Part shown: one piece after another, positions 26,272-35,152 of the stretch
Layout of the letters: every line of letters begins with the position of its first letter
Numbering within the stretch: the first letter of the stretch is position 1
DNA from: Perlucidibaca aquatica
GTDB lineage: Bacteria > Pseudomonadota > Gammaproteobacteria > Pseudomonadales > Moraxellaceae
Length of the DNA stretch: 64,000 bases
Direction: 5' to 3'
Assembly (NCBI RefSeq): GCF_001676655.1
Contig: NZ_LZDB01000001.1
Coordinates: forward strand, 434,001-498,000
The notes under the pieces: generated by a model
Seen by the model: only the letters and a program-made list of their open reading frames with translations
Told to the model about the DNA's origin: nothing
Database searches by the model: none
Translations under genes and position numbers: made by a program

Positions 26272-26727
26272 ATGCCTTCTGCCATCTGGGTTGATGCGGA
26301 TGCCTGCCCAATCGTCATTAAAGACATGCTGATTCGCGCCTGCGAACGCACCGGCATTTCAATTACCTTTGTCGCCAACCAGCCGGTGCGTGTGCCCGCT
26401 GGCTTGCCCATGAAGGCCGTACAGGTGCCTGCCGGTTTTGATGTGGCAGATAACTACATCGTGCAGCACTCCGATGTACATGATTTAGTGGTCACACAGG
26501 ACATCCCATTGGCCGCTGAGCTGGTGAAGAAAGGTGTGGCGGCGGTGACACCGCGTGGACAATTCCATACCAAAGAATCCATTGGTCAGCGCTTAGCCAT
26601 CCGGGATCTGATGAGTGATTTGCGTGATGCTGGCATGGTGCGTGGTGGCCCGCCGCCGTTCTCGCAAGCGGATCGGCAGAATTTCGCCAATCAGCTCGAC
26701 AAATGGCTGGCCCAGCGTAAGCGATAA
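26272..26727 (+). CDS. yaiI: YaiI/YqxD family (UPF0178) protein
   Basis: A 151-residue protein with IWVDADACPIVIKDML (5-20), FVANQPVRVP, VTQDIPLAAELV and GPPPFSQADRQNFANQLD. These blocks define the UPF0178 family, which has a PIN/NYN-like nuclease fold judged from its acidic residues; function is unproven. It stands 59 bp after hemW. Confidence 0.9.
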   Translation: MPSAIWVDADACPIVIKDMLIRACERTGISITFVANQPVRVPAGLPMKAVQVPAGFDVADNYIVQHSDVHDLVVTQDIPLAAELVKKGVAAVTPRGQFHTKESIGQRLAIRDLMSDLRDAGMVRGGPPPFSQADRQNFANQLDKWLAQRKR

Positions 26728-26756
26728 GCCAACTTTTATTTCCTCAGGAGCGCGCA

Positions 26757-26990
26757 ATGACGCCTGCCGACAACAACATCGCCCTTCAGGCTCTGGCGCG
26801 AAGACTACGTCGGCCAGTCGCCAGTTTGGCGGATTTCGCTGAGTTGTCGCCCCGCCATTTACAGCAATTGAATGCGCTGCTGGAAGCGGCAAGTCAGCGT
26901 GAGGCCAAGCTGCTGCAGCACGATCTCAGGCATAGATTGCTGTTACCGCTGCGGTGGTTGTTGCAGCGCCGCTTAAGGCATGGCGCATGA
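26757..26990 (+). CDS. Small basic protein coupled to the solenoid gene
   Basis: A 77-residue Leu/Arg-rich protein (LARRLRRPVASL, LLLPLRWLLQRRLRHG) that looks like amphipathic helices with a possible membrane-associating C-terminus. The ribosome-binding site CAGGAG is good. Its last codons overlap the next gene as ATGA, so the two are translationally coupled. No family recognised. Confidence 0.65.
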   Translation: MTPADNNIALQALARRLRRPVASLADFAELSPRHLQQLNALLEAASQREAKLLQHDLRHRLLLPLRWLLQRRLRHGA

Positions 26991-28180
26991 GTCGGTTATC
27001 GAGTCAGGCTGAAGTGATTAAGCTAGGCCGCCTGCTGGGGGTGTCGCCTGCGCAATTGGAATTTTTGACAGACTTACCTTCTGGTTCATTACATCATTTT
27101 CGCACGGCCATTTCGGATCAGTTGTTTGATGAGCAGAGAGAGCTGATTCAGGCCATGGCAGCCCTAACCCGATGGCTACCCAGTTGGCTGGCAGCTTTAT
27201 TAGCGCGTTATTGGTTGGGCGCGACGCTCACGGCGCGTTTGGCGAGTGAATTGCCCGCATGGCGTGTGGCGGCTATTGCCCGCTATTTGCCCAAAGATTT
27301 CATGACCAATATTGCGGAAAGGCTGGACCCTCGAGGCGCACGCGAGCTGCTGTACTTACTGCCAGCGGCCCAAATTGCAGAGATTATGCAAATTTTGCTC
27401 GCCCGCCGTGACTACATCACGTTGGGTCGTTTTGTGGCGCTGCTTCCTGACGCTGTGGTGAGCGAGCTCGCCGCTCACATCCCGGATGAGGGCGATCTCA
27501 TTCAAATCGTCTTTTTTATTGAGTCGCGGCATCGCATTGACCACCTCATCCGAGTGTTGCCTCGGGAGCGCATTGAGCGCGCCATGTTGATGGTCTGCGA
27601 TACCGAGCGCCGTCCGCTCTGGCCACACATACTTTCGCTCCTGGCCAACTCGAGTTACGGACTAAAACGCGAGCTCGGTGAGTTGGTAGCATCGCAAGGT
27701 GAGGACGTGCTGAATGCGGTGGTCCATGCCGCGCAAGAAGAGGATCTCTGGGAAGACTTGCTGCCGGTCGTGGCATGCCTATCGCCCGAGGTACAGCGCC
27801 ACGTCGTGAATTTAGCGTCATTGCAGGTGCCCGAGGTGTTGCAGCGGATTCTGATCGCTACGGAGCGCAAAGGCCTGTGGACAGCCATGCTGGCGTTGGC
27901 GGAGTACATGAATGAAGCGGGCCGTGAGGCACTTGCGGCTGTCTTGGCGGAAGCAGAAAACAGCATGCTTGAACGGGCGTGCTATGCCGCCCTACTGAGC
28001 GCGCAATGGAACCCCTTGCTGGATATTGCTCGTCGGCTGTCGCCCGCCAAGCGTCAGGCCTGCCTAGATATTCTCGATCCCTACCTCACCACACTGGATC
28101 AAGAGACACTCTCTCATCTGCGTGACTTACTGGCGCATTACGGGATAGCCCAGCAGCCCACGCTCCCAACGACAAACTAG
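26987..28180 (+). CDS. Alpha-solenoid protein with 43-residue repeats, function unknown
   Basis: From ATG 26987 the protein is 397 residues, predicted almost wholly helical. Residues 211-253, 254-296 and 297-340 are tandem repeats of 43-44 residues, each starting LW with a following helix (LWPHILSLLA, LWEDLLPVVA, LWTAMLALAE). A partial fourth begins at W341. More degenerate units (LLPDAVVSELAAHIPDEGDL) occupy 85-210, giving an MgtE-N/HEAT-like solenoid. A hydrophobic stretch at 62-82 may contact the membrane. It is translationally coupled to the 77-residue gene and converges on the cNMP-patatin gene one base away. A scaffold or protein-binding role is inferred only from shape. Confidence 0.75.
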   Translation: MSRLSSQAEVIKLGRLLGVSPAQLEFLTDLPSGSLHHFRTAISDQLFDEQRELIQAMAALTRWLPSWLAALLARYWLGATLTARLASELPAWRVAAIARYLPKDFMTNIAERLDPRGARELLYLLPAAQIAEIMQILLARRDYITLGRFVALLPDAVVSELAAHIPDEGDLIQIVFFIESRHRIDHLIRVLPRERIERAMLMVCDTERRPLWPHILSLLANSSYGLKRELGELVASQGEDVLNAVVHAAQEEDLWEDLLPVVACLSPEVQRHVVNLASLQVPEVLQRILIATERKGLWTAMLALAEYMNEAGREALAAVLAEAENSMLERACYAALLSAQWNPLLDIARRLSPAKRQACLDILDPYLTTLDQETLSHLRDLLAHYGIAQQPTLPTTN

Positions 28181-28181
28181 G

Positions 28182-29960
28182 TTAGCGCAGTAGGTTTTCG
28201 CGTATAGGTGCTAACAACGTGAGCGCGTGCTCATAGCCACGTTCAATCAATTCATCTAAGCGCTGCCAGTCAAACATACCAATGTCTTCGATAGGCATGC
28301 GGATATACGTGTCGGCGCGCTCAATGGATGCCTGCTGCGTGACGGTGTCGCTGGTGAGTGTGGCGGTTCGCATCAGAATTTCGGTCAGTGTTGGTGCGCG
28401 GGTGTCGCTTTTCCAGTTGAGCAGGGCGAGCTGATCCGGTTCGCCTAAGCCAGCGCCGGGCGCGCGGATATCGCCATTATTGCTGACGTTGCAGGCAATG
28501 ATCACGCCGCGTTCCAAGTGCTGCATGACATCGGTGGGTAAGTTGTTCACGATGCCGCCATCACAGAGCAGGTCGCCCTCAAAGGCGATGGGTGGCGCCA
28601 CACCCGGCACACTCATGCTGGTGCCGACCCAAGACGCTAAATGGCCCTGATCATGGACCATGGGTAAGCCCGTGGTGAGGTTGGTTGAGATGCAATAGTA
28701 GCTGCGTCGCAATTCCTCAATACGCCGTGAGCCAAAGATACTGGTTAGTCGGGCATGAAAGCGCTCACCTCGAATCAGTGACACTTTGGGCAGGGTATAG
28801 TCGTTGAGGAAGTTTCGCGCCACGAAGGTTTCATGCGCGATATGCGACATTTCAACGCTGTCGAAACCGCAGGCTAAGAGCGCCGATACGAAAGCCCCCA
28901 TGCTGGTGCCACCGACAATATCAATCGGGATTTGCAGCTGCTCCAGAGCTCTCACCAAGCCAATATGCGCAAAGCCACGGGCACCGCCTCCGCCAAGCAC
29001 CAAGCCTATTCCGCGACCGGAAATTTGCCGTGCCAATGCGGCAATTTCAGCCTTGGCCCAAGGGTGAACAAAATAATGAGCTCTGGCGCCAGTGGCGCGA
29101 CACCAGGCCAATGTATTGGGTGCAGCATCACCTTCGGGACGCAGAAGTACCAGCTCGACGGGAGTGACTAGGCTGCCAGCTTGCAAGGTATTTAAAACAG
29201 GGACTGGCTCTGGAGTGGCGCTCGATTCAGCCAGCATCAAAATGCGATCCGCCTGACGCAGGCAGCGTAAAGACCAGGGGTCATGACCATTGTCGGCGGC
29301 ATACAAGATGAAGCGATGCTTATGCTCCAAGTCGGCCAACCAGCTGCGTAAGCGGGTGTCTTCTTCGCTGCCATCGAGAGGTGTTTGAGCACTCCCATCG
29401 CCAAACACGCTATTTACATGAGCCGACGTAATTAAACGAGTTTCCGGCCAACCCTGCATGTGTGCGGTCAGGGCTTCTGCTAATTGAACGGCAGGCACAC
29501 CGGCGGCAGCAGGAATTAGTGCCAGTGTCCCGCCTTTAGCGTTCGCCGACGCTGAGCGGAAGTTTTGGTAGTGACGTCCTCGGGCAATGATGAGTCGAGT
29601 CATCTGCACAAGGCAGTCTGGCTGACTCCGCATGAAAATCATGAACGTGCTGGCGGGAATGCTGAGGAGCAAGCAGTCGCGTAAGGCGCGAACTGTGGCG
29701 TTACGCGCCTCCGCAGCGACAACACCCATCTCACCCACCAGCTCGTGACGATTGATATAGCCGAGTATTTTGCCTTTAGCGGTGACCTGCAGTCGGCCGT
29801 GCACGAGGATGTATAGCTGGCGGGGCGGCTCGCCTTCCGAATAGAGTGTTTCTCCGCTGACCAATGTCTGTACTTTTACAGACTCGGCCAGGGTGCTGAG
29901 TGCTTCTTCCGATAGGTCGGAGAAGATTTCGACTTGCGATAGCGCGGCTGCAAAATCCAT
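28182..29960 (-). CDS. Patatin-like phospholipase with cyclic-nucleotide-binding domain
   Basis: A 592-residue NTE-type protein. An N-terminal cNMP-binding domain occupies about 8-125 (LYSEGEPPRQLYILVHGRLQ, GEMG). A linker with a P-loop-like or Rossmann segment follows at 145-300, and a patatin domain from 318. The oxyanion motif GGGGARG is at 323-329, nucleophile S353 in GGTSMG, and the catalytic Asp D467 in CDGG. It is expected to hydrolyse lysophospholipid or phospholipid at the membrane under nucleotide control. It starts 31 bp after the voltage-sensor-like gene. Confidence 0.9.
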   Translation of the reverse strand: MDFAAALSQVEIFSDLSEEALSTLAESVKVQTLVSGETLYSEGEPPRQLYILVHGRLQVTAKGKILGYINRHELVGEMGVVAAEARNATVRALRDCLLLSIPASTFMIFMRSQPDCLVQMTRLIIARGRHYQNFRSASANAKGGTLALIPAAAGVPAVQLAEALTAHMQGWPETRLITSAHVNSVFGDGSAQTPLDGSEEDTRLRSWLADLEHKHRFILYAADNGHDPWSLRCLRQADRILMLAESSATPEPVPVLNTLQAGSLVTPVELVLLRPEGDAAPNTLAWCRATGARAHYFVHPWAKAEIAALARQISGRGIGLVLGGGGARGFAHIGLVRALEQLQIPIDIVGGTSMGAFVSALLACGFDSVEMSHIAHETFVARNFLNDYTLPKVSLIRGERFHARLTSIFGSRRIEELRRSYYCISTNLTTGLPMVHDQGHLASWVGTSMSVPGVAPPIAFEGDLLCDGGIVNNLPTDVMQHLERGVIIACNVSNNGDIRAPGAGLGEPDQLALLNWKSDTRAPTLTEILMRTATLTSDTVTQQASIERADTYIRMPIEDIGMFDWQRLDELIERGYEHALTLLAPIRENLLR

Positions 29961-29991
29961 GATGAGCTTCCTTCAGGTTGCAGCGATAGAA

Positions 29992-30759
29992 CTAGCGTCG
30001 GCTTCGGGTCTGCTCCGCGACGGCGCTGCGAATTTGCGAGATATTCTCACGCAACATATCGGCCACCAACTCATCGGTGCGTGGATCAAGCAAGACCTGT
30101 TCGGTGACACGCAGCACGGTATCCGTCACGCTTTCAATAATCTCGTTATAGAACGGCATGCGCTTAAAGCGGCCCGCCTGCGGGTCGTTACGCAGCTTTT
30201 CGCGCACCATGTCCCGCAGTTCACTTTGATTCTCTTCCAGTGCATTGGCGATATTGCGCGTGTAAGTGCCCTTCACAAGAACTTCAGCGACCTCATCCAA
30301 CACGGCCACGGTAATGACGCCGCTCACGGCATTGACGACGCTGTCTTTCACGCGATTGAGCAGGCGCAGCGTAAAGCCATCACCCAGAATGCGATCTACG
30401 GCGCGACCCAAGCGCGCCATGGTGAGGATGAAGCGCAGGATGGGCCAGTCATGAAACATGACGTGCGACACCGGAATCATGCCCAGAAACGCATACCAGT
30501 TGCGCGCGAGGTAATGACGTGTCCAGCCGTCTTGACGCCAGTGGTAAAAGAATTCGAAGGCGAAGATGCTGCACACGGTGTAGTCCACCGTGCGTATCCA
30601 CCATAAGGCTTGCTTACTGACGTGGAAAAAGTTCTGCCAGGCCAGCAATACCAGCGAGAGCATGGCGAGGGCAAACAAGATCCAGTCAGTCACGCCGCCG
30701 CTAAACAGGGCGGGGCGGGGTTCGTTCGCGGGTTTTACCGGCTCGAGCACAAGTGCCAT
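29992..30759 (-). CDS. Ion-transporter-like protein with voltage-sensor-like helices and no pore
   Basis: A 255-residue protein with hydrophobic helices near 25-45, 57-75, 85-105 and a fourth, Arg-containing segment (ILRFILTMARLGRAVDRIL). This is similar to the S1-S4 sensor of ion-transport proteins. After it comes a long polar helical region (TRNIANALEENQSELRDMVREKL onward) and no recognisable pore loop. It may be a stand-alone sensor. It sits between trmB (one base away upstream) and the patatin gene. Confidence 0.65.
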   Translation of the reverse strand: MALVLEPVKPANEPRPALFSGGVTDWILFALAMLSLVLLAWQNFFHVSKQALWWIRTVDYTVCSIFAFEFFYHWRQDGWTRHYLARNWYAFLGMIPVSHVMFHDWPILRFILTMARLGRAVDRILGDGFTLRLLNRVKDSVVNAVSGVITVAVLDEVAEVLVKGTYTRNIANALEENQSELRDMVREKLRNDPQAGRFKRMPFYNEIIESVTDTVLRVTEQVLLDPRTDELVADMLRENISQIRSAVAEQTRSRR

Positions 30760-30760
30760 A

Positions 30761-31462
30761 TCAATCCATCCGTGTATAAATCAGATCCCAAACGCCATGC
30801 CCGGCGATATGGCCGCGCATTTCAAACTTGCTCACCGGGCGCCAATCGGGGCGTGGGTAATATTCCCCTTTCGCCCAGGCATTGGTAAAGCCCGGCGCTG
30901 CCTCCATATGCTCAAGCATCCATTCTGCATAGGGTGCCCAGTCTGTGGCCATGTGAAAGCGTCCGCCCATGCGAAGTTTACGGCGCACCAATTCAATCAA
31001 GTCAGGGCGCACGAAGCGGCGTTTATGATGTCTCGCCTTTTGCCAAGGGTCAGGGAAGTACAATTGCAGGGTATCAATGCCGCCATCGACGATGCCTTGC
31101 TCCAGCACTTGCACGGCATCGTCAGCGTAAAAGCGCAAGTTGGTTAGGCCACGCGTGCCGGCATCGAAGCAAAGCTGTGCGATGCCCGGCTTATGAATTT
31201 CAATACCAATGAAGTCGCGCTCCGGTGCGGCTTCCGCCATGGCGATCAGCGTCTGTCCCATGCCAAAGCCGATCTCCAGCGTTAAAGGCGCCTGCCGACC
31301 AAAGACTTTAACGGGGTCTAGCAGGCCATCCGATAGTTTCAGCTCGTAGCGGGACGCAAACTCTTCCATGCCACGCTGCTGGGAGGTGTTCAGCGGGGAA
31401 GTACGCGGCATGAAGGTTTTGATGCGCTCGGTGAACGGGCGCTGGCTGGATGTGTCGCTCAT
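30761..31462 (-). CDS. trmB: tRNA (guanine-N7)-methyltransferase
   Basis: A 233-residue TrmB. The SAM motif LEIGFGMGQTL, FIGIEIHKPGI and the hallmark FPDPWQKARHHKRR with RLKxGG-like RRKLRMGGRFH are present. It methylates G46 of tRNAs. In the pseudomonad order trmB lies between hemW and thiG; here that interval has been expanded by several unrelated genes. It diverges from sodC. Confidence 0.95.
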   Translation of the reverse strand: MSDTSSQRPFTERIKTFMPRTSPLNTSQQRGMEEFASRYELKLSDGLLDPVKVFGRQAPLTLEIGFGMGQTLIAMAEAAPERDFIGIEIHKPGIAQLCFDAGTRGLTNLRFYADDAVQVLEQGIVDGGIDTLQLYFPDPWQKARHHKRRFVRPDLIELVRRKLRMGGRFHMATDWAPYAEWMLEHMEAAPGFTNAWAKGEYYPRPDWRPVSKFEMRGHIAGHGVWDLIYTRMD

Positions 31463-31603
31463 GAAAGGCTCTGCGGAGAGGCGGCTGATGGCGCGAATTG
31501 TAAGCGTTGCAGAGGAGTGGGTGTAGCCTGATCTACGGCGCTGTGTCGTTGTTGGTTGGCAGAGAGTTTGTCATGATGGCACGTACTGTTAGGGAGCATT
31601 GAT

Positions 31604-32122
31604 ATGAAGTCTGTCATGGGATTGATTCTAGCCTCGGCCTCGTTTTCCGCCTCGGCGGTAAGTTATGCCCCGATGAATTTGGTCGACGCCTTGGGTATTG
31701 GCCCGGCCATTGGCACCATCACGATCACCAATACACCCTATGGCTTGGTGTTTACCCCGGCACTAAAGGGCTTGTCACCCGGGCTGCATGGTTTTCATGT
31801 GCACCAAAACCCGAGCTGTGCGCCTAAGGAGAAAGACGGCAAGCCCGTGGCGGCGTTGGCTGCCGGTGGCCACTTGGATTTGACCGGCGCAAACAAGCAC
31901 GGTGAGCCCTGGGGCGATGGTCATATTGGCGACTTGCCCGCCCTTTTTGTGGATGGCGATGGCACTGCATCCCAGCCGGTGCTTGCCCCGCGTTTAAAGC
32001 ACGCAGACCTCGTAGGCCGATCATTAATGATTCATGTTGGCGGAGATAATCATGCGGATCACCCGGCGGTCTTGGGTGGCGGTGGTGCACGTATGGCCTG
32101 TGGTGTCGTGGAGCCCGGTTGA
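31604..32122 (+). CDS. sodC: Periplasmic Cu,Zn superoxide dismutase
   Basis: A 172-residue protein with a signal peptide ending near ASA (16-18). The full ligand set is visible: H65 and H67 (HGFHVH), bridging H90, H99, H107 and D110 for zinc, and H144 for copper. C72/C166 form the expected disulfide and R163 guides superoxide. It detoxifies superoxide in the periplasm. RBS is AGGGAG. It leads a plus-strand group in which each gene touches or nearly touches the next. Confidence 0.93.
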   Translation: MKSVMGLILASASFSASAVSYAPMNLVDALGIGPAIGTITITNTPYGLVFTPALKGLSPGLHGFHVHQNPSCAPKEKDGKPVAALAAGGHLDLTGANKHGEPWGDGHIGDLPALFVDGDGTASQPVLAPRLKHADLVGRSLMIHVGGDNHADHPAVLGGGGARMACGVVEPG

Positions 32123-32496
32123 TGTACAGCGAATGGTTGTTTTCCTACGGCACCCTACAACTGCCCTCAGTGCAAATAGCTACCTTTGGCAGGTTGCTTG
32201 ACGGCGCGGCGGATGCCTTGCCAGGGTTCGAGCAGACGATGGTGCAGATTGAAGATGCCGAGGTAGTGGCCACAAGTGGGCAGACCCATCATCCCATTCT
32301 GCGTTTTAGCGGCGACCCCGCGAATCGCGTTGTGGGTCAGGTGTTTCGCATTTCATCTGATGAGCTCGCCCAAGCCGATCGTTATGAAGTCGCGGCTTAT
32401 CGTCGCGTATCGGTTATGTTGGCATCCGGGCAGCAGGCGTGGGTCTATGTGGATGCGCGCTATGCGCCACCCCAATCCTTAGGCGAAGCAAGCTAA
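32122..32496 (+). CDS. Gamma-glutamylcyclotransferase-like (AIG2) protein
   Basis: The ATG at 32122 overlaps the sodC stop (TGATG), giving 124 residues. It has the GGCT fold start LFSYGTLQL, a central acidic candidate in DRYEVAAYRRV, and a final strand AWVYVDA. Such proteins open gamma-glutamylamine or related amides; the substrate here is unknown. The stop abuts the next ATG directly. Confidence 0.82.
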   Translation: MYSEWLFSYGTLQLPSVQIATFGRLLDGAADALPGFEQTMVQIEDAEVVATSGQTHHPILRFSGDPANRVVGQVFRISSDELAQADRYEVAAYRRVSVMLASGQQAWVYVDARYAPPQSLGEAS

Positions 32497-32814
32497 ATGA
32501 ACTGGATTATCTTAATTGCGGCAGGTCTTTTTGAAGTGGTTTGGGCTATTGGTCTTAAGTACACCGAAGGTTTCTCCCGCTTTTGGCCCTCGGTAATTAC
32601 CTTGGCGGCTATGGCCATCAGTGTCGGCCTGCTGGGGTGGGCAATGAAGTCCCTACCGGTTGGCACCGCTTACGCTGTCTGGGTCGGTATCGGCGCAATT
32701 GGCACAGCCATCCTCGGCATGGTGCTGTTTAATGAGCCTGCCACGCTCATGCGAGGCCTGAGTCTGGCGCTGATTTTTGCTGGCATCATTGGCCTCAAGT
32801 TGGCGTCACACTAA
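32497..32814 (+). CDS. gdx: Gdx/SugE small multidrug resistance protein
   Basis: A 105-residue, four-helix SMR transporter. The conserved glutamate E13 ([18 protein letters not shown]) and the block [23 protein letters not shown] match the SugE/Gdx subgroup, which exports guanidinium in exchange for protons. No guanidine riboswitch is visible immediately upstream because the gene starts directly after the GGCT-like stop. Confidence 0.9.
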   Translation: MNWIILIAAGLFEVVWAIGLKYTEGFSRFWPSVITLAAMAISVGLLGWAMKSLPVGTAYAVWVGIGAIGTAILGMVLFNEPATLMRGLSLALIFAGIIGLKLASH

Positions 32815-32830
32815 TTTTATGGAGCATTTT

Positions 32831-33178
32831 GTGAAGGACGATGAGCAAACAAAATTTTGTCGCGATTGTGGCGCCTCGCTGAATGCGCGAGCTGAAATTT
32901 GCCCGGCTTGCGGCATTCGGCAAATCCCCGCGCCTAGCATCATTCAGTTAGGCACTATTGCGCCCAATGGACGCAGTAAATTAGCGGCCATTCTGCTCGC
33001 CTTTTTTCTTGGCGGCTTTGGCATTCACAAGTTCTATCTGGGCCAGATTGGCTGGGGCATCGTTTATCTGTTGTTATGCTGGACGTTCATTCCCGCATTT
33101 GTCGCCATCATTGAAGCCATTTTACTGCTGGTCATGAGTGATGAGCGTTTCAATGCAAAGTTTGGCCAGCAGCGATAA
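32831..33178 (+). CDS. TM2-domain protein with N-terminal zinc ribbon
   Basis: GTG 32831 has GGAG six bases upstream and is preferred over ATG 32819. The 115-residue protein has a zinc ribbon (CRDCG...CPACG, within the first 30 residues), then a TM2 domain (KLAAILLAFFLGGFGIHKFYLGQIGWGIVYLLL) with two membrane helices. The function of TM2 proteins in bacteria is unknown. It follows gdx by 16 bp. Confidence 0.85.
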   Translation: MKDDEQTKFCRDCGASLNARAEICPACGIRQIPAPSIIQLGTIAPNGRSKLAAILLAFFLGGFGIHKFYLGQIGWGIVYLLLCWTFIPAFVAIIEAILLLVMSDERFNAKFGQQR

Positions 33179-33244
33179 CGCCGCGTCATTTAGTTTTTTT
33201 TGAAGTAAGCGCCCGCATGTCGCCGGTGCTCAGGGAGAGACACA

Positions 33245-33637
33245 ATGTTTAATCACATCATGGTGGGTTCAAATGACATCGAGCGCTCTAAGCGCTTTTA
33301 TGATGCCGTCTTAGGCTTACTCGGTGCCAGCGCGCCCGTGCGTAATGTGGCTAACTCGGGCCATGTTCGCCTGTTTTATCGCCACGACGGCAACACTTTT
33401 TGCGTGACCGAGCCGATCAATGGCGAGCCTGCAACAGCCGCTAACGGGTCAACATTCGGTTTCAAATGCAGCTCCCCAGAGCAAGTGCAGGCGTTTCACG
33501 ATGTCGCGGTCGCTCATGGCGGCACCTCGATTGAAGCGCCGCCCGGCTTACGCAGCAGCAGTTTGGGTGAGCTGTATCTGTCGTATGTGCGTGACCCTGA
33601 TGGTCACAAGCTGTGCGCCTTGCATCGCCCCAGCTAA
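33245..33637 (+). CDS. VOC superfamily (glyoxalase-like) protein
   Basis: A 130-residue protein with the paired beta-alpha-beta-beta-beta pattern of the VOC family: FNHIMVGSNDIERSKRFYDAVLG at the start and YLSYVRDPDGHKLCALH at the end. Candidate metal ligands are H4 and a late Glu/His. Substrate unknown; relatives include glyoxalase I and fosfomycin-resistance proteins. It is last of the sodC group and converges on thiG. Confidence 0.85.
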   Translation: MFNHIMVGSNDIERSKRFYDAVLGLLGASAPVRNVANSGHVRLFYRHDGNTFCVTEPINGEPATAANGSTFGFKCSSPEQVQAFHDVAVAHGGTSIEAPPGLRSSSLGELYLSYVRDPDGHKLCALHRPS

Positions 33638-33647
33638 GTCGTCGCTC

Positions 33648-34442
33648 CTAGCGGAACGCGACACCGTCAATCGGGCTGGATGCCGTGGCATAGAGTTTGC
33701 GCGGCATCCGCCCGGCAAGGTATGCCTCGCGTCCGGCTTCCACGGCCTTGCGCATCGCTGACGCCATCAGCACGGGCTGGCCTGCCGCCGCAATGGCGGT
33801 GTTCATGAGCACGCCCGCAGCCCCCAATTCCATCGCCACAGCAGCATCTGACGCTGTGCCCACGCCGGCATCAATGAGTACCGGCACCGTGGCCTCTTCT
33901 AAAATGATGCGCAGGTTGTAGGGATTGACGATGCCGAGGCCTGAGCCAATGAGTGAGCCCAATGGCATGACCGCCACGCAGCCCATCTGCGCGAACAAGC
34001 GCGCGGCAATTGGGTCATCGTTGCAATAGACCATCACCTCGAAGCCTTCGTTGACCAGCGTTTCAGCCGCCTTCAGGGTCTCTGGCATGTTCGGATACAG
34101 CGTTTTTTGGTCGCCCAACACTTCCAGCTTGACCAGCTTATGGTCGTCGAGCAGTTCGCGCGCCAGTCGGCAGGTGCGAACGGCTTCTTCAGCGGTATAG
34201 CAGCCAGCGGTATTCGGCAAAATGGTGTAACGATCGGGCGAGATGACATCGAGCAAATTCGGCTCGCCTTTTGTCTGGCCAATATTCGTGCGGCGCACGG
34301 CAACGGTGACAATTTCTGCACCGCTCGCGGCAATGGCGTCACGGGTTTCGTTCATGTCCTTGTATTTGCCAGTGCCGACCAGCAGGCGGGAATGAAAAGT
34401 TCGGCCGGCAAGAACAAAAGCGTCAGTCATTGGATGGGACAT
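33648..34442 (-). CDS. thiG: Thiazole synthase
   Basis: ATG 34442 gives 264 residues; a TTG at 34460 would add six. The TIM-barrel thiazole synthase blocks [21 protein letters not shown] (with the Schiff-base lysine), [13 protein letters not shown] and [31 protein letters not shown] are clear. It makes the thiamin thiazole ring from DXP, dehydroglycine and ThiS thiocarboxylate. Its partner thiS is not adjacent but about 5.6 kb away on the same strand. Confidence 0.95.
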   Translation of the reverse strand: MSHPMTDAFVLAGRTFHSRLLVGTGKYKDMNETRDAIAASGAEIVTVAVRRTNIGQTKGEPNLLDVISPDRYTILPNTAGCYTAEEAVRTCRLARELLDDHKLVKLEVLGDQKTLYPNMPETLKAAETLVNEGFEVMVYCNDDPIAARLFAQMGCVAVMPLGSLIGSGLGIVNPYNLRIILEEATVPVLIDAGVGTASDAAVAMELGAAGVLMNTAIAAAGQPVLMASAMRKAVEAGREAYLAGRMPRKLYATASSPIDGVAFR

Positions 34443-34502
34443 GGGGCAGGGCTCGGGCAAGTGGCGTGTACCGGTGATTGTACGAGGGCTGCCCGCGCTC
34501 AG

Positions 34503-34736
34503 CTAGGATACTTGCCTTCTAGTCGCCTCTGAATTGGCTTCATTGAAGTAGAAATCAGCCGCCAGCTGGGCGATAGAGAGCTTAGCGCGTAGTAGGGCAA
34601 TTTCTTCTTGCAGGCGGTAGTTCAGCGCGAGCAGCTCGTCAAGCTGAGGCGTTTCGGGTGAACCTACGCTGGAAATGTCGTCATTCACGTGGCATACCTG
34701 TTGCGGCAATTGAAGTGAAGAGGTCGTGTCACTCAC
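34503..34736 (-). CDS. Small putative coiled-coil protein
   Basis: A 77-residue frame from a GTG start. Residues 32-60 (LDELLALNYRLQEEIALLRAKLSIAQL) form a convincing heptad coiled coil. The N-terminus is Ser/Gln-rich and the tail polar. No good ribosome-binding site is seen upstream, so the start is uncertain. No family recognised. Confidence 0.5.
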   Translation of the reverse strand: MSDTTSSLQLPQQVCHVNDDISSVGSPETPQLDELLALNYRLQEEIALLRAKLSIAQLAADFYFNEANSEATRRQVS

Positions 34737-35152
34737 AAGTTGTTCGCTTGTAAATTTATATGAAGATGGTAAACGAATGCGAAAGACCGGCGTTCCGTTG
34801 TTAGGGAAAATCTTTGTTTTTTATGTGAAGAAAAGTAATTAAACAATTCAGTATGTTGCGTCATATAGATTTTCTGGTGAGTTATACCTGCTGGCTAGGG
34901 CGATAAGGCGTCTTTATTAAATTTCGTATCTAAATGGCGTGGATATGGCCTTAAATTCCCGTTTGTACGCCTAAGCTTTGTGCGAGAAAAATCATAAGCC
35001 ACTGAAAGTAAAAGCCATTAATATTTTACAAATTACTACAGTGTGGCTCGGAGGCCTGATTTGTTTCGCGCTTATAAACATTAATGAAACGGTATGAATA
35101 GTTTTCCGATGGTTTTATTGCGGTCGTAGCCAATAACCCACGGAATTTAACT
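34737..35152. other. AT-rich intergenic region
   Basis: About 416 bp without a supported gene, clearly richer in A and T than the neighbours. It presumably holds the divergent promoters for the small coiled-coil gene and the lipoprotein gene at 35153. I see no convincing -35/-10 pair, tRNA, riboswitch or repeat array. Confidence 0.6.

Noticed and set aside
26954-26986. Upstream extension of the solenoid protein
   Set aside because: It overlaps the 77-residue gene further and the ATG at 26987 forms a normal ATGA coupling.
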